From NCBI RefSeq assembly GCF_900452865.1, contig NZ_UGOZ01000001.1, positions 2,683,501-2,747,500 on the forward strand: DNA of 64,000 nucleotides, written 5' to 3'. Of the stretch, positions 17,454 through 26,666 are shown piece after piece. The stretch comes from Legionella taurinensis (GTDB taxonomy: Bacteria; Pseudomonadota; Gammaproteobacteria; Legionellales; Legionellaceae). Positions within the stretch are counted from its first letter, which is position 1, and each line of letters begins with the position of its first letter. The notes under the pieces were generated by a model that did no database searches, was not told the DNA's origin, and saw only the letters and a program-made list of their open reading frames with translations. The translations under genes and the position numbers were made by a program.

Positions 17454-18302
17454 ATGTCAGCGAATTATGCCGTTAGCCGTATGACTCGAGAGGAAATGCC
17501 CCTGGCCATTCAATGGGCAACCAATGAAGGCTGGAACCCGGGTTTACACGACGCGGAATGTTTTTTTGAAGCCGACACCCAGGGTTTTTTCGTCGGGAAA
17601 CTGGATGGCAAAATCATTGCCATGGGATCGGCCGTGGTGTACGACGATCAGTTTGCCTTCTGCGGTTTTTACATGGTGGCCCCGGAATACCGCGGCCAAG
17701 GCTATGGGTTGGAATTAACCCGACACCGCCTCGATTACGTCGGCAATCGCAATGCCGGAATTGACGGTGTTCTCAGCATGCTCAACAAATATGAACGCCT
17801 GGGGTATCAAATAGCCCATCGGAATGCCCGTTACCAGGGACAGGGATTATCCATCCTCAAGGAGTTCAACCAGGCCATCGTGCCGCTTGGACCAGAACAC
17901 CATGAGGCCTTGTTTGCCTATGATAGAAGGCATTTCCCAGCCCCGCGTGAACACTTTTTAAAGCACTGGATTAAGCAACCTGAAGGCGCAGCCCTGGCCT
18001 GGATTATGGATGGGCAGATAAAGGGTTATGGTGTTCTTCGCGCCTGTCAGCAGGGATTTAAAATCGGTCCCTTGTTCGCCGACAATTCCCACATTGCCTT
18101 TGGTCTGTTTGACAGCTTGGTCAGTCACGCCCGCGGGGAAACGGTTTACATTGATGTCCCTGAAAATAACCCGCACGCCCTGGCATTAGTCAATCGCCAC
18201 GCCATGCAAAAATGCTTTGCCACGGCGAGAATGTACTTAAAAGGCGAACCGAAACTGCCCACTGAGCATATTTATGGCATTACCACCTTTGAATTGGGTT
18301 AA
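17454..18302 (+). CDS. GNAT family acetyltransferase (two-domain, YitH-like)
   Basis: A 282-residue protein with an N-terminal GNAT domain: EEMPLAIQWATNEGWNPG near the start, GFYMVAPEYRGQGYGLEL around residue 65-82 for acetyl-CoA binding, and YERLGYQ closing the fold. The C-terminal half (about 145-280) is a second, degenerate acetyltransferase-like domain of the type attached to YitH-like proteins, with IKGYGVLRACQQGFKIGPLFAD. The acceptor is unknown. AAGGAAAAC supports the ATG. Its stop codon shares a base with the start of the next gene, coupling it to the deacetylase. Confidence 0.87.
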   Translation: MSANYAVSRMTREEMPLAIQWATNEGWNPGLHDAECFFEADTQGFFVGKLDGKIIAMGSAVVYDDQFAFCGFYMVAPEYRGQGYGLELTRHRLDYVGNRNAGIDGVLSMLNKYERLGYQIAHRNARYQGQGLSILKEFNQAIVPLGPEHHEALFAYDRRHFPAPREHFLKHWIKQPEGAALAWIMDGQIKGYGVLRACQQGFKIGPLFADNSHIAFGLFDSLVSHARGETVYIDVPENNPHALALVNRHAMQKCFATARMYLKGEPKLPTEHIYGITTFELG

Positions 18303-19219
18303 TGATGACCAGGAACTTAGTCGGTTATGCGGCCCACTCTCCCATCCACTCCTGGCCGCAGGGCGCGCGAGTAGCCGTTAATTTTGTCATTAATTACGAA
18401 GAGGGGGCTGAATTAACCCCGGTGAACGGCGATACGCAGGCAGAAACCTATGGCGGCGAATTTCCGATGGCGCCCCGTCCCCAGGGCCTTCGCCACCTGA
18501 GCATGGAATCCCTGTTTGAATACGGCAGCCGTGCCGGAATCTGGCGCCTGCTTCGGCTGTTTGAGCAAAAGGCCATGCCTTTGACTGTCTTTGCCACAGG
18601 CCTGGCACTGCAATTAAACCCCGAACTCTGCCGCTATTTACGGTTCAGCGGCTATGACATTGCCGGTCACGGCTGGCGATGGATCGATTACGCACAGATG
18701 CCGAAAGAAGAGGAAAAAAAGCACATTGAACGCTGTGTAGACACCATTGAGCAATTAACCGGCCAACGGCCGCAAGGGTGGTATACCGGTCGGCGCAGTG
18801 AACATACCCGGCCATTGCTACGGGAAATCGGCGGCTTTCTCTATGATTCTGACAGCTATGCCGATGATCTGCCCTTTCTTGAAGACGATCACCTGATTAT
18901 ACCCTATACCCTGGTCTGCAATGACTTCCGTTACACCACCAATCCGGGTTTCTCGACCGCTGACGAGTTCTACCGGCAGCTTAAAAACACGCTGGATTAC
19001 CTCTACGAAGACCATCGTCTGGCGCTGATGACCATTGGTCTGCACGCCCGAATCAGCGGCCATCCCGGACGGTGTTTGGCCGTCAGACGCTTTATGGATT
19101 ACCTCAGCCGGTTTCCCGATGTCTGGATTACCCGGCGTGTGGATATTGCCCATTACTGGCTGAATGAAATCAGGGCCTCGTCAAAGGGCAATCACCCGCC
19201 ACGCCGTAAAAAGACATGA
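18302..19219 (+). CDS. polysaccharide deacetylase family protein, PuuE allantoinase-like
   Basis: A 305-residue NodB-fold protein close to PuuE-type enzymes, which include cofactor-independent allantoinases. VAVNFVINYEEGAE, the F.YGSRAG.WRLL segment (about 78-92) and IAGHGWRWIDY near residue 120 are characteristic; the His/Asp set differs from classical chitin deacetylases. The final part contains IGLHARISGHPGR. Substrate could be allantoin or another amide; no other purine-degradation genes are nearby, which argues for caution. It is coupled to the GNAT gene upstream and converges on the phosphomannomutase gene, one base apart. Confidence 0.82.
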   Translation: MMTRNLVGYAAHSPIHSWPQGARVAVNFVINYEEGAELTPVNGDTQAETYGGEFPMAPRPQGLRHLSMESLFEYGSRAGIWRLLRLFEQKAMPLTVFATGLALQLNPELCRYLRFSGYDIAGHGWRWIDYAQMPKEEEKKHIERCVDTIEQLTGQRPQGWYTGRRSEHTRPLLREIGGFLYDSDSYADDLPFLEDDHLIIPYTLVCNDFRYTTNPGFSTADEFYRQLKNTLDYLYEDHRLALMTIGLHARISGHPGRCLAVRRFMDYLSRFPDVWITRRVDIAHYWLNEIRASSKGNHPPRRKKT

Positions 19220-19220
19220 C

Positions 19221-20612
19221 TTAAAAGTCTATGAGCAGGCGATGGTCTATTTTTTTAAGTTGCGATTTAAACAAATCCTTAATCGCTTCCAGCCGCTCTG
19301 TATTGTTGGCCTCAAACCGAGCCACCAGACAGGGCGTGGTATTGGAGGCGCGCAACAATCCCCAGCCATCGGCAAATTCCACCCGCATGCCGTCAATGTC
19401 AATGATTTCAGCCGCAGGAAAATGGGCTTCCCGGCTGAAACGCTCCATGAAGGGAAACTTTTCTTCTTCCGCAATGGGAATTTTAATTTCCGGTGTGTTG
19501 ATGCTATTGGGAATTGCCGCAAACTGCTCGCTCACGGTAAGCGGTGACGCACTGATGATTTCCAGCAACCGGCAGGCGCTGTAAAGCGCATCATCAAACC
19601 CATACCAGCGATGTTTGAAAAACAGGTGGCCGCTCATCTCGCCGGCCAGGGCAGCCTGTTCCTGCTTCATCACCGATTTAACAATGGAATGCCCGGTTGG
19701 ACACATTTTCGGCGTCCCCCCCGCCGCTTCAATCACCTTGGCGAGATGACTTGAGCATTTGACATCAAACACAATGGTCGCCCCCTTGACCTGTTCCAGC
19801 AGATCGCGGGCATAAAACATCATTAAGCGGTCGGGCCAGATGATTTCACCCGTGTTGGTCACCACGCCTAAACGATCCGCATCGCCGTCAAACGCAAGCC
19901 CGATATCGGCCTGATGGAGCGCCACAGCCTGGCGCAGGTCGTGTAAATTGTCTTCAATGGTCGGATCGGGGTGATGATTGGGAAAACGCCCATCCACATC
20001 ACAATACAAAGGAATAACCTCGCACCCCAGTTTTTCAAACACCGAGGGGATCACCGGGCCGGCAATGCCGTTACCGCAATCCACGACAACCTTCAATGGT
20101 TTTGTCAACATCACGTCGGAGACAATGCGGGCAATGTAATCTGAAAGCACATCCTGATTAATCAAAGTCCCCTTGCCGCATTGGAACTGCCCCTGGCAAA
20201 CCCGCTCATACAGGGCATCAATGTCCGTCTGTACCAGTGTTTTACCGGCAAGAATGATTTTGATGCCATTGTAATCGGCCGGATTATGGCTGCCGGTGAC
20301 CATCAAACCGCAATCCAGATCATAGGCACAGGTGGCGTAATACATGACGGGAGTAGCGACGGCGCCCAAGTCAACGACATCAATGCCGCTGTCTAACAGG
20401 CCCTGTTTTAACGCGGTACACAAACTGTCGCTGGTTAAACGGCCATCACGGGCCACGAAAATGGTGTGGCGTTCAAGCGCCTGCAACTCCAGGCTGATGG
20501 CTTTGCCGATGGTATAAAAAGCATTTTCATCGAGATAGGTACCGATAACGCCACGGATGTCGTAAGCCCGAAAAACTGCACGGTCGATTGCCCGTGGATG
20601 ATAAGTCATCAT
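19221..20612 (-). CDS. phosphomannomutase/phosphoglucomutase (AlgC-type)
   Basis: A 463-residue alpha-D-phosphohexomutase. FRAYDIRGV at the N-terminus, [13 protein letters not shown] with the phosphorylated Ser (about residue 106), the metal loop DGDADRLG (about 240) and the sugar-binding GEMSGH (about 322) are all present. It interconverts mannose or glucose 1- and 6-phosphates for LPS and other glycans. The start overlaps the end of dut by four bases, so it is the last gene of the coaBC-dut-mutase operon. Dual specificity as in AlgC is inferred from the domain organisation. Confidence 0.94.
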   Translation of the reverse strand: MMTYHPRAIDRAVFRAYDIRGVIGTYLDENAFYTIGKAISLELQALERHTIFVARDGRLTSDSLCTALKQGLLDSGIDVVDLGAVATPVMYYATCAYDLDCGLMVTGSHNPADYNGIKIILAGKTLVQTDIDALYERVCQGQFQCGKGTLINQDVLSDYIARIVSDVMLTKPLKVVVDCGNGIAGPVIPSVFEKLGCEVIPLYCDVDGRFPNHHPDPTIEDNLHDLRQAVALHQADIGLAFDGDADRLGVVTNTGEIIWPDRLMMFYARDLLEQVKGATIVFDVKCSSHLAKVIEAAGGTPKMCPTGHSIVKSVMKQEQAALAGEMSGHLFFKHRWYGFDDALYSACRLLEIISASPLTVSEQFAAIPNSINTPEIKIPIAEEEKFPFMERFSREAHFPAAEIIDIDGMRVEFADGWGLLRASNTTPCLVARFEANNTERLEAIKDLFKSQLKKIDHRLLIDF

Positions 20613-21067
20613 TGTCTCCCGGAACTGCCAAAACCGCCTTCGCCACGGCTTGACTCGGTAAAGGCGTCAACCACGGTGAACCCCACGCGGGTCACCGGCA
20701 GGAAAACCAATTGGGCAATACGATCACCCGGCTCAACCGTAAAATGATCCTGGCTGCGGTTCCAGCAGGAAATTTTCAATTCACCCTGATAATCGGAATC
20801 AATCAGGCCGACCAGATTGCCAAGCACAATGCCATGTTTATGACCTAAACCTGAACGGGGAAGAATCACCGCCGCCAGATTGGGATCCGCAATGTAGATT
20901 GCAAGCCCGGTGGGTAACAGGACGGTTTCATTGGGGGCAATTTGCAACGGCTCATTAATGCAAACCCGCAAATCAAGACCGGCCGAACCCGGCGTGGCAT
21001 AGGAAGGCAACTCGATGGTTTGCCCAAGACGCGGGTCAAGAATTTTAAGTTGAATGGCGTTAAGCAT
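20609..21067 (-). CDS. dut: dUTP diphosphatase
   Basis: A 152-residue trimeric dUTPase that hydrolyses dUTP to dUMP, keeping uracil out of DNA and feeding dTMP synthesis. Motifs: PGSAGLDLR (motif 1), [10 protein letters not shown] (motif 2), [10 protein letters not shown] (motif 3), GDRIAQLVF (motif 4) and the C-terminal Gly/Arg-rich [10 protein letters not shown] (motif 5). The ATG at 21067 follows AAGGAATTGAT and gives the standard length; a longer in-frame extension is unlikely. It sits directly behind coaBC, an arrangement common in gammaproteobacteria. Confidence 0.95.
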   Translation of the reverse strand: MLNAIQLKILDPRLGQTIELPSYATPGSAGLDLRVCINEPLQIAPNETVLLPTGLAIYIADPNLAAVILPRSGLGHKHGIVLGNLVGLIDSDYQGELKISCWNRSQDHFTVEPGDRIAQLVFLPVTRVGFTVVDAFTESSRGEGGFGSSGRQ

Positions 21068-21068
21068 A

Positions 21069-22289
21069 TCAATTCCTTGCTTTTGTAAGGGAGCCATTTT
21101 GAAGAGTTGCCGCAAGAATTGCAATAATTTCTCCCGCAATCCGCGTTTTGTGCTGAAAGGCCAGTGTTCTTTCTTCCTGTGATGTAATCACGATGACTTC
21201 ATTGCCATCCTGTTCAAATCCTTTATTTCCTCCGACCTGATTGGCAATGATCATATCGAGTTTTTTAGCCTTGAGTTTTTGTCGGGCATGCTCGACGACC
21301 TTGGTTGTTTCCGCTGCAAAACCGACCACATAGGCAGCTTTACCGCTTGACGCGACGTCCGCAAGGATGTCCGGGTTTTTAGTCAGGGTCAATGACAGGG
21401 ACTCTGCCTGCTGCTTTTTTATTTTTTCTGACGAGGGCTGGTCGATACCGTAATCCGCCACCGCCGCACAGCCAATAAAAATCATGCCCGGCTTCAGCGC
21501 CCCCATCACCGCCTTGCGCATGTCCCTCGCGGATTCTACCCGATAGGCGGTTACACCGGGGGGAACAGGCAGCGCGGAAGGCCCGCTGATTAAAAGCACC
21601 TCCGCACCTGCCCTTTGGGCGGCGGCGGCCAGAGCATAGCCCATTTTGCCAGAACTGCGGTTGGTGATCATTCTTACCGGATCAATCGCTTCCCAGGTAG
21701 GGCCTGCCGTAATCATCACCGTCCTGCCGGTCAACAGACCACTGACGGCATGAAGCCTTAAACCGGTAAGAATCGCTTCCACGTCACTTAAACGGCCTGG
21801 GCCTTCTTCACCGCAGGCCTGAAGCCCTTCATCAGGCCCCACAAAAATCACCCCCCGGTTGCGCAGGGTCTGGCAATTGTCGCGGGTAGCAGGATGCTGC
21901 CACATGCTGCGGTTCATCGCCGGGCAGACGATCACGGGATTTTCAGCGACAAGGCAGAGGGTAGATAACAAATCATCCGCCAACCCATGGGCCATTTTGG
22001 CCAGAAAATTGGCTGACGCCGGGGCAATCAGCAGGTAATCGGCCCAGCGGGCCAATTCAATGTGCCCCATGGCGCGCTCTGCCTGTGAATCAAACAGTTC
22101 CGTTCTGACCTCGTGGCCGCTTAAAGCCTGCAGGGTCAGCGGTGTGATGAATTGCTGCGCGGATTGCGTCATCACAACACGCACATCGGCGCCCAGGCGG
22201 GTCAATTCGCGAATCAGATAGGCTGATTTGTAAGCCGCAATACCGCCACAAATGCCCAACACAATGTTCTTGCCGGCAAAATCCTGCAT
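21069..22289 (-). CDS. coaBC: bifunctional phosphopantothenoylcysteine decarboxylase/phosphopantothenate-cysteine ligase
   Basis: The two-domain Dfp protein carries out two steps of coenzyme A synthesis. The N-terminal flavin-dependent CoaC domain has [10 protein letters not shown], the active-site His segment [19 protein letters not shown] and PAMNRSMW. The CoaB domain from about residue 185 has [24 protein letters not shown] and the KIKK near residue 290. I prefer the ATG at 22289, which aligns with the family N-terminus and has a GAG-containing site upstream; an in-frame TTG at 22304 would add five residues. It is the first gene of the reverse operon with dut and the phosphohexomutase. Confidence 0.94.
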   Translation of the reverse strand: MQDFAGKNIVLGICGGIAAYKSAYLIRELTRLGADVRVVMTQSAQQFITPLTLQALSGHEVRTELFDSQAERAMGHIELARWADYLLIAPASANFLAKMAHGLADDLLSTLCLVAENPVIVCPAMNRSMWQHPATRDNCQTLRNRGVIFVGPDEGLQACGEEGPGRLSDVEAILTGLRLHAVSGLLTGRTVMITAGPTWEAIDPVRMITNRSSGKMGYALAAAAQRAGAEVLLISGPSALPVPPGVTAYRVESARDMRKAVMGALKPGMIFIGCAAVADYGIDQPSSEKIKKQQAESLSLTLTKNPDILADVASSGKAAYVVGFAAETTKVVEHARQKLKAKKLDMIIANQVGGNKGFEQDGNEVIVITSQEERTLAFQHKTRIAGEIIAILAATLQNGSLTKARN

Positions 22290-22398
22290 GCGTTTCTCAT
22301 TCAATGGTGACTACCTGCGATCAAAACACAATCCCTGGCATAAAGGAATATCAATGTCCTGAACCGTAAAAGCCGTTGCTGTTGGCAATGACCGTGAT

Positions 22399-22860
22399 TC
22401 ACCGGGGCGAAGGTACTGTACAGTGGGCACGCAGGCTTTCCACCCACTCCCGGTTTTTGCCAAAATCGTAATACCCCATGGTCGCGCTGGACGTCACCTG
22501 GCCGTCCTTTCTAATGATTAACCAATCGGTAAAGTTAAAGACCGGACTCTGTCGATAGGCTATCAGTGATGACTCGTCCAGTTTGACCAACGTGGTTTTC
22601 GGCGATTGCCTGACCACACAGTCCTTGATTGCCGACAAGTCAGCGACAGTCAGCGGCGCCACGTAATGGCTATCGCTCTCAGGCACCAGGCTGCTCACCC
22701 AGTTAGGTTTGGATGCGGTGAGCGCCCCTTGAATTAACCCTTGAGGCATGCCGCGGAAATTGATTGCAGGTATAAAATGCATAAGCAGCGGTGCGATGAT
22801 TAAAATCACAAGAAGGGCCGTGAATACAATTGCAAGCGTGGACATGGTTTTTGCTTTCAT
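22399..22860 (-). CDS. membrane-anchored DUF1499-like protein
   Basis: A 153-residue protein with one N-terminal membrane segment (about residues 8-30) and a soluble domain facing the periplasm. The soluble part, with a DCVVRQSP.T start, DFTDWLIIR-like strand and a late GYYDFGKNREWVESLR, resembles DUF1499 proteins, whose function is unknown; the match is from memory and moderate. Cysteines near residues 83 and 147 could form a disulfide. It is a single gene between coaBC and the HAD-like gene. Confidence 0.7.
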   Translation of the reverse strand: MKAKTMSTLAIVFTALLVILIIAPLLMHFIPAINFRGMPQGLIQGALTASKPNWVSSLVPESDSHYVAPLTVADLSAIKDCVVRQSPKTTLVKLDESSLIAYRQSPVFNFTDWLIIRKDGQVTSSATMGYYDFGKNREWVESLRAHCTVPSPR

Positions 22861-22892
22861 TGATGTAAAATTCTATCTTACCGATTTATTGG

Positions 22893-23546
22893 TTAACCTG
22901 ACAGCGAAGGCGACTTAATCTCGTCAATATCACCGGCGATGACCTCATCCTCCACAGCCGGCTCCAGCTGTGGCGCACAGAGCAGGCCCGCCCGTTTGGA
23001 CTCTTTAATCACTAACTCGGCCTGATTCTGCCTGTCGATGTAAAACGCTGTAAAACTGAAATGCCGTGTCATTTCACACGCCTCGCGGTAATTTTTTTCA
23101 TCATCGTCATAAAACTCAACCTCGACTGCTTCCGCCAGAGGAATTTTCTCCACGGTTTCAAGGTACTGAAGCACCTGGCCAATCTGGGCATTTTTACCGG
23201 TGACTTTAAGGCGCGCCACTCGGGCATTAAACTCATCCCCTTTCACCGTGGAGATGATAAGCGGCATCGGCATGGATTGAATGTTATAAACAGAGAGAAC
23301 ATTGTCCGCGTAAGTGTCAATGCGCTCCCTTAACGTCAGTGGGGTATTGAGAATCACTTCGATGTAACGTTTGATGTAATCCGGGTCATTGTGATAGCTG
23401 GCAATGGCGGCAATGTGCGTTTCATCATGAATAAAAAGCTTCGTGACACCCGCCTTAATGTTTGTCTCAGGCGCGTGCAAATGGGTTCTGTTGAACGTGT
23501 GCTGGCAAGTAATTGTCCAATCGAAATCAAAGATCCGTATTTTCAT
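22893..23546 (-). CDS. HAD-like protein with DxDWT motif
   Basis: A 217-residue protein opening with IFDFDWTIT, a DxD-W-T variant of the HAD phosphatase motif I (Asp7 and Asp9). An acidic VEFYDDDEKN around residue 142 fits motif IV with several Asp residues, and LIISTVKGDEFNARVA could carry motif II (Ser/Thr) and Lys. The middle part is unlike known HAD subfamilies I can name. It probably removes phosphate from an unknown substrate; a secreted role is possible but there is no signal. No convincing ribosome-binding site precedes the ATG. Confidence 0.68.
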   Translation of the reverse strand: MKIRIFDFDWTITCQHTFNRTHLHAPETNIKAGVTKLFIHDETHIAAIASYHNDPDYIKRYIEVILNTPLTLRERIDTYADNVLSVYNIQSMPMPLIISTVKGDEFNARVARLKVTGKNAQIGQVLQYLETVEKIPLAEAVEVEFYDDDEKNYREACEMTRHFSFTAFYIDRQNQAELVIKESKRAGLLCAPQLEPAVEDEVIAGDIDEIKSPSLSG

Positions 23547-23699
23547 AGCCGAGAAGGAAAAGAAAGGATGTCAAAAGTATAAAACAAACTTTTAAAAAAG
23601 AATGCCTTTTTTAGCTGTTTGTTCACGCCACCCCTCATTTTAGCTCTTTTTTTAACCAATAAGCTATAATTTAAAGGTAGTGTTGATGGGAGTCTATTA

Positions 23700-24005
23700 A
23701 TGGCGAATATATCACGTAAGGAAATCATGGACTTATCTCACGAAAGCACGGTGGGTTTGATTTATTCCCGTAGTGATTTGCATCAATATTTAGTCGAACT
23801 TATCCATAATGACAAGACAGACTATATTCATGAGGGAATTGGCGTGGCAGTATTTCCTACCATGGAAGAGGCATTAAGGAGCGCACAGCGGCGCGGTGCC
23901 AAGTGCTTTTTTCTATGCCTTGACAATACCTATGACGAATGCGGGGCTGAGCCTGCAACGCCTCATTACAACTACCTGCCCATTCGTCCCTGCCGAAAAC
24001 ATTAA
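23700..24005 (+). CDS. small unknown protein
   Basis: A 101-residue soluble protein with no recognised domain. GGGAG lies about nine bases upstream of the ATG. The sequence contains four cysteines in the second half (two flanking FFL and two near the C-terminus) and a segment FPTMEEALRSAQRRGAKCF that looks like a beta-alpha-beta element. It is divergent from the HAD-like gene, separated by an AT-rich spacer of about 150 bases. Confidence 0.6.
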   Translation: MANISRKEIMDLSHESTVGLIYSRSDLHQYLVELIHNDKTDYIHEGIGVAVFPTMEEALRSAQRRGAKCFFLCLDNTYDECGAEPATPHYNYLPIRPCRKH

Positions 24006-24084
24006 CATTTTCCTGATATTCACTCTAAAATGAAAGCATGCCGGCATGAGGCCGCCATTCTGCATTGTGCGCTGGAGTGAATTG

Positions 24085-25686
24085 ATGGAAAGAACAACGG
24101 AAGTGTTAGTGGTCGGCGCAGGCCCAGTGGGTTTATTTTGTGCCCATGAACTGCTTCGTCACGGCTTGAAAGTCAGAATTATTGATAAAAAGGACGGCTT
24201 AAGCGACAAGTCCAAAGCCTTGGGCCTGCACATTCGCACCCTCGATGTCCTGGACGACTGCGATCTCCTCACTGAGGTACTCCGTCAGGGGCAGCGTGTC
24301 GAAGGCGCGATTTTTAATTCAAAAGGCCAACCGCTTTTTGAAGTCAATTTCAACGGCATTGGCTCCAACCGCAATTACCTGATTGATTTACCCCAGAATC
24401 AAACCGAGGCCATTTTCCACCAGAGTCTGCTTGATCAGCAGCAGCCTGTGGAATGGCAAACGGAACTGGTGTCCTTTTCCCAATCCAGCCAGGGCATTAA
24501 AGCGGTTCTCACGCATCAAAACGGCAGCACAGAGGAGGTTGAGGCGGATTGGCTGATGGCCTGTGACGGCTCCCACAGTACCCTCAGGCATCTGGTCAAT
24601 GAACAGTTCGCCGGGGCGGCCTATGAACAAGCCTGGTGGCTGGCCGATGTCCACATTGACTGGGCAAAGCCTCAGAATAAAATGCTCATTTACGCCAGCG
24701 ACAGAGGGCCTTTAGCCTGTTTTCCCATGGGTGAAACCCGCTACCGCGTGGTCATGACGGCGCCGCCTGATTTCAGCGGCGAGCTGACGCTGGAGGACAT
24801 TGTTGCCGAATTCAAGACACGAAGCCTTGAGTCATTTAACCTGTCCAATCCAGTGTGGCTCAGTCAATTTACCATTCACCATCGTCAGATTCAAAATTAC
24901 CGCCATGGGCGTGTCTTTTTTGCCGGGGATGCCGCGCATATTCACAGCCCGATGGGCGGTCAGGGATTAAATACCGGCATTCAGGATGTGTACAACCTGG
25001 TGTGGAAGCTGGCCCTGGTGCAGAAAGGGTTAGCTAACGAGGCATTACTGGACAGTTATCAGGCCGAGCGTCATCCCATCGGTGAGCAGGTATTGAAAAA
25101 AACAGACCTGATGACACGGATGATTCTTTTGCGTAATCCTCTGTTGGTTAGCCTGCGTAATGCCTTTGCCCGTCTGATGGTTTCCTTTAAACCGGTGCGC
25201 AAAGCCTTGGCCAGGGATTTGGCCGAGTTAACCATTTCTTATGCCAAAAGCCCGATTGTCCGCGTGCAGGGTGCCGCAGGGCGACTTAAAATCGGCGAAT
25301 ACCTGGGTGATTTCAGCCTGCTAAATCCAATCCACGGCTGTCAACAAACCCTGTCGCTTCTCACCCGCGGCACACGGCATCATCTGTTGGTCTTTTGCGG
25401 ACAGAATACCGGCGACCTTCAGGCGTTTTCTGCCTTGTTGCAGCGGTTGGCTGAACGATTGCAATCCATCGCGGGGGTTCATGCCGTAATCAGCGACACC
25501 ATCACTCTGCCGGGTTCCTTTGCTTCCGTTTACATTGATCCTGACTTTTCACTGCACAAGCACTTTGATCTTCAACACGAAACCGCCGTTCTGGTGCGGC
25601 CGGATAAGTACATCGGTTTAATTCATTCGCCCGTTCATGAACACGAGTTACTGGCGGCCATAAGGAGTATGGGGATGGTGTGCTGA
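24085..25686 (+). CDS. FAD-dependent aromatic-type monooxygenase
   Basis: A 533-residue group A flavoprotein monooxygenase (PHBH fold, TfdB/MhpA-like). VLVVGAGPVGLFCAHELLR near the N-terminus is the ADP-binding GxGxxG, DG-SHSTLRH around residue 170 is the DG motif, and GRVFFAGDAAHIHSPMGGQGLN around 285 binds the flavin ribityl chain. The C-terminal thioredoxin-like region follows. These enzymes hydroxylate phenolic or polyketide-type rings with NAD(P)H and oxygen. The ATG at 24085 follows CTGGAG; an upstream in-frame ATG would add 13 non-conserved residues. It lies a few genes from the isocyanide cluster, but on a different transcript. Confidence 0.88.
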   Translation: MERTTEVLVVGAGPVGLFCAHELLRHGLKVRIIDKKDGLSDKSKALGLHIRTLDVLDDCDLLTEVLRQGQRVEGAIFNSKGQPLFEVNFNGIGSNRNYLIDLPQNQTEAIFHQSLLDQQQPVEWQTELVSFSQSSQGIKAVLTHQNGSTEEVEADWLMACDGSHSTLRHLVNEQFAGAAYEQAWWLADVHIDWAKPQNKMLIYASDRGPLACFPMGETRYRVVMTAPPDFSGELTLEDIVAEFKTRSLESFNLSNPVWLSQFTIHHRQIQNYRHGRVFFAGDAAHIHSPMGGQGLNTGIQDVYNLVWKLALVQKGLANEALLDSYQAERHPIGEQVLKKTDLMTRMILLRNPLLVSLRNAFARLMVSFKPVRKALARDLAELTISYAKSPIVRVQGAAGRLKIGEYLGDFSLLNPIHGCQQTLSLLTRGTRHHLLVFCGQNTGDLQAFSALLQRLAERLQSIAGVHAVISDTITLPGSFASVYIDPDFSLHKHFDLQHETAVLVRPDKYIGLIHSPVHEHELLAAIRSMGMVC

Positions 25687-25747
25687 ACAACAACAGTTGC
25701 AAATACCTTGCGGTCAATTATCATTAGGGCATGTCCGCGTTCAGATC

Positions 25748-26203
25748 ATGAGACCAACCATGCGTTTTTTTCTTTTTTGTATTGCCGCAGCCGTTGCGGC
25801 CGGCGTTCATGCCGACACCATTGACCATTACATGAACATTGCCAATAACATTCCGCAAATGGAAATGAAGGCTGATCCGCAGGCGCAGGCCTGGGCACGC
25901 TCGGCCCGGAATGTGTTGACCATTACCAGTGAAACCGTGGCAGAAACCCTGATACAGGCCAATGAACTGGCTAAAACCCAGGGACGCCCCCTGTTTTGCC
26001 TGCCCACTGGGGTGTCACTCAATGCCGTTACGCTCAATGGCATCATTATGCAAACTTACAATGAGATATCCAGCCAACAAAGCGACAAGGACAAAATGAC
26101 GGTTTCACAAGTCGCCTGGCTTGGCGTGGCCAAAGCTTACCCCTGCAAGGGTCAATCGAATCTGCCTCAGGCAATCCAGCATGTCGGTGCCCTGGGTCAA
26201 TAA
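25748..26203 (+). CDS. periplasmic Rap1a/Tai-like protein
   Basis: A protein of about 151 residues with an N-terminal signal peptide (RFFLFCIAAAVAAGVHA, cleavage after HA). The mature part is helical and contains FCLPTG and a final AYPC, two cysteines positioned as in Rap1a/Tai immunity proteins that neutralise type VI amidase effectors, where they form a disulfide. The match is by pattern only. No amidase toxin gene is next to it, so it may be an orphan immunity protein or a domesticated relative. Another ATG at 25760 is possible. A bidirectional terminator follows. Confidence 0.68.
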   Translation: MRPTMRFFLFCIAAAVAAGVHADTIDHYMNIANNIPQMEMKADPQAQAWARSARNVLTITSETVAETLIQANELAKTQGRPLFCLPTGVSLNAVTLNGIIMQTYNEISSQQSDKDKMTVSQVAWLGVAKAYPCKGQSNLPQAIQHVGALGQ

Positions 26204-26208
26204 CCAGC

Positions 26209-26231
26209 AAGGCCGGCTAAACCGGCCTTTT
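26209..26231. terminator. bidirectional terminator between convergent genes
   Basis: AAGGCCGG at 26209-26216 pairs perfectly with CCGGCCTT at 26222-26229 around CTAAA, followed by T residues on the plus strand. It separates the Rap1a/Tai-like gene from the convergent AhpD-like gene. Confidence 0.8.
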
Positions 26232-26234
26232 TAC

Positions 26235-26576
26235 TTATTGGCTGAATTCTTCAAAGGCTTCCAGCGCTTCGGCGGCATACATCAAGGAAGGCCCGCCACC
26301 CATGTACACCGCCATTCCCAGTGTTTCAATCAATTCTTCACGGGAAGTCCCCAGTTTAACCAAAGCCTGGGAGTGAAAACCAATGCAACCTGGGCAATGA
26401 TTGGCAACGGCCAGGGCCATGGCAATGAGCTCTTTGGTTTTTTTATTGAGCGAGCCGTCTTTGGTGGCGGCCTGCGACAACGCTGAAAAGCCCGCCATCA
26501 CATCCGGCATTTCTTTGCGTAATTTTGCTAACTGGGTACTGATCCCTTTGGTAATGTCACCAAATTTCTGCGTCAT
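26235..26576 (-). CDS. carboxymuconolactone decarboxylase/AhpD-like protein
   Basis: A 113-residue all-helical protein of the AhpD-like superfamily. NHCPGCIGFHSQALVKLG around residues 53-70 holds the CxxC and the downstream His typical of the AhpD redox core, so a peroxidase-reducing or alkylhydroperoxidase-type role is more likely than decarboxylation. AGGAGA upstream is better spaced for the ATG at 26576 than for one six bases earlier. It is a single gene between the terminator and the LysR gene. Confidence 0.87.
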   Translation of the reverse strand: MTQKFGDITKGISTQLAKLRKEMPDVMAGFSALSQAATKDGSLNKKTKELIAMALAVANHCPGCIGFHSQALVKLGTSREELIETLGMAVYMGGGPSLMYAAEALEAFEEFSQ

Positions 26577-26666
26577 TGGCATTCTCCTGTGTTGGCCTAA
26601 AGCATTTCATTAACAGCCGTTTATATCATGCGGCCCCCAGCGCCCACAAGTTTGTTTATTTATGGA

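Noticed and set aside
19164..19584. Plus-strand frames of up to 127 codons
   Set aside because: Antisense to the conserved phosphohexomutase gene.
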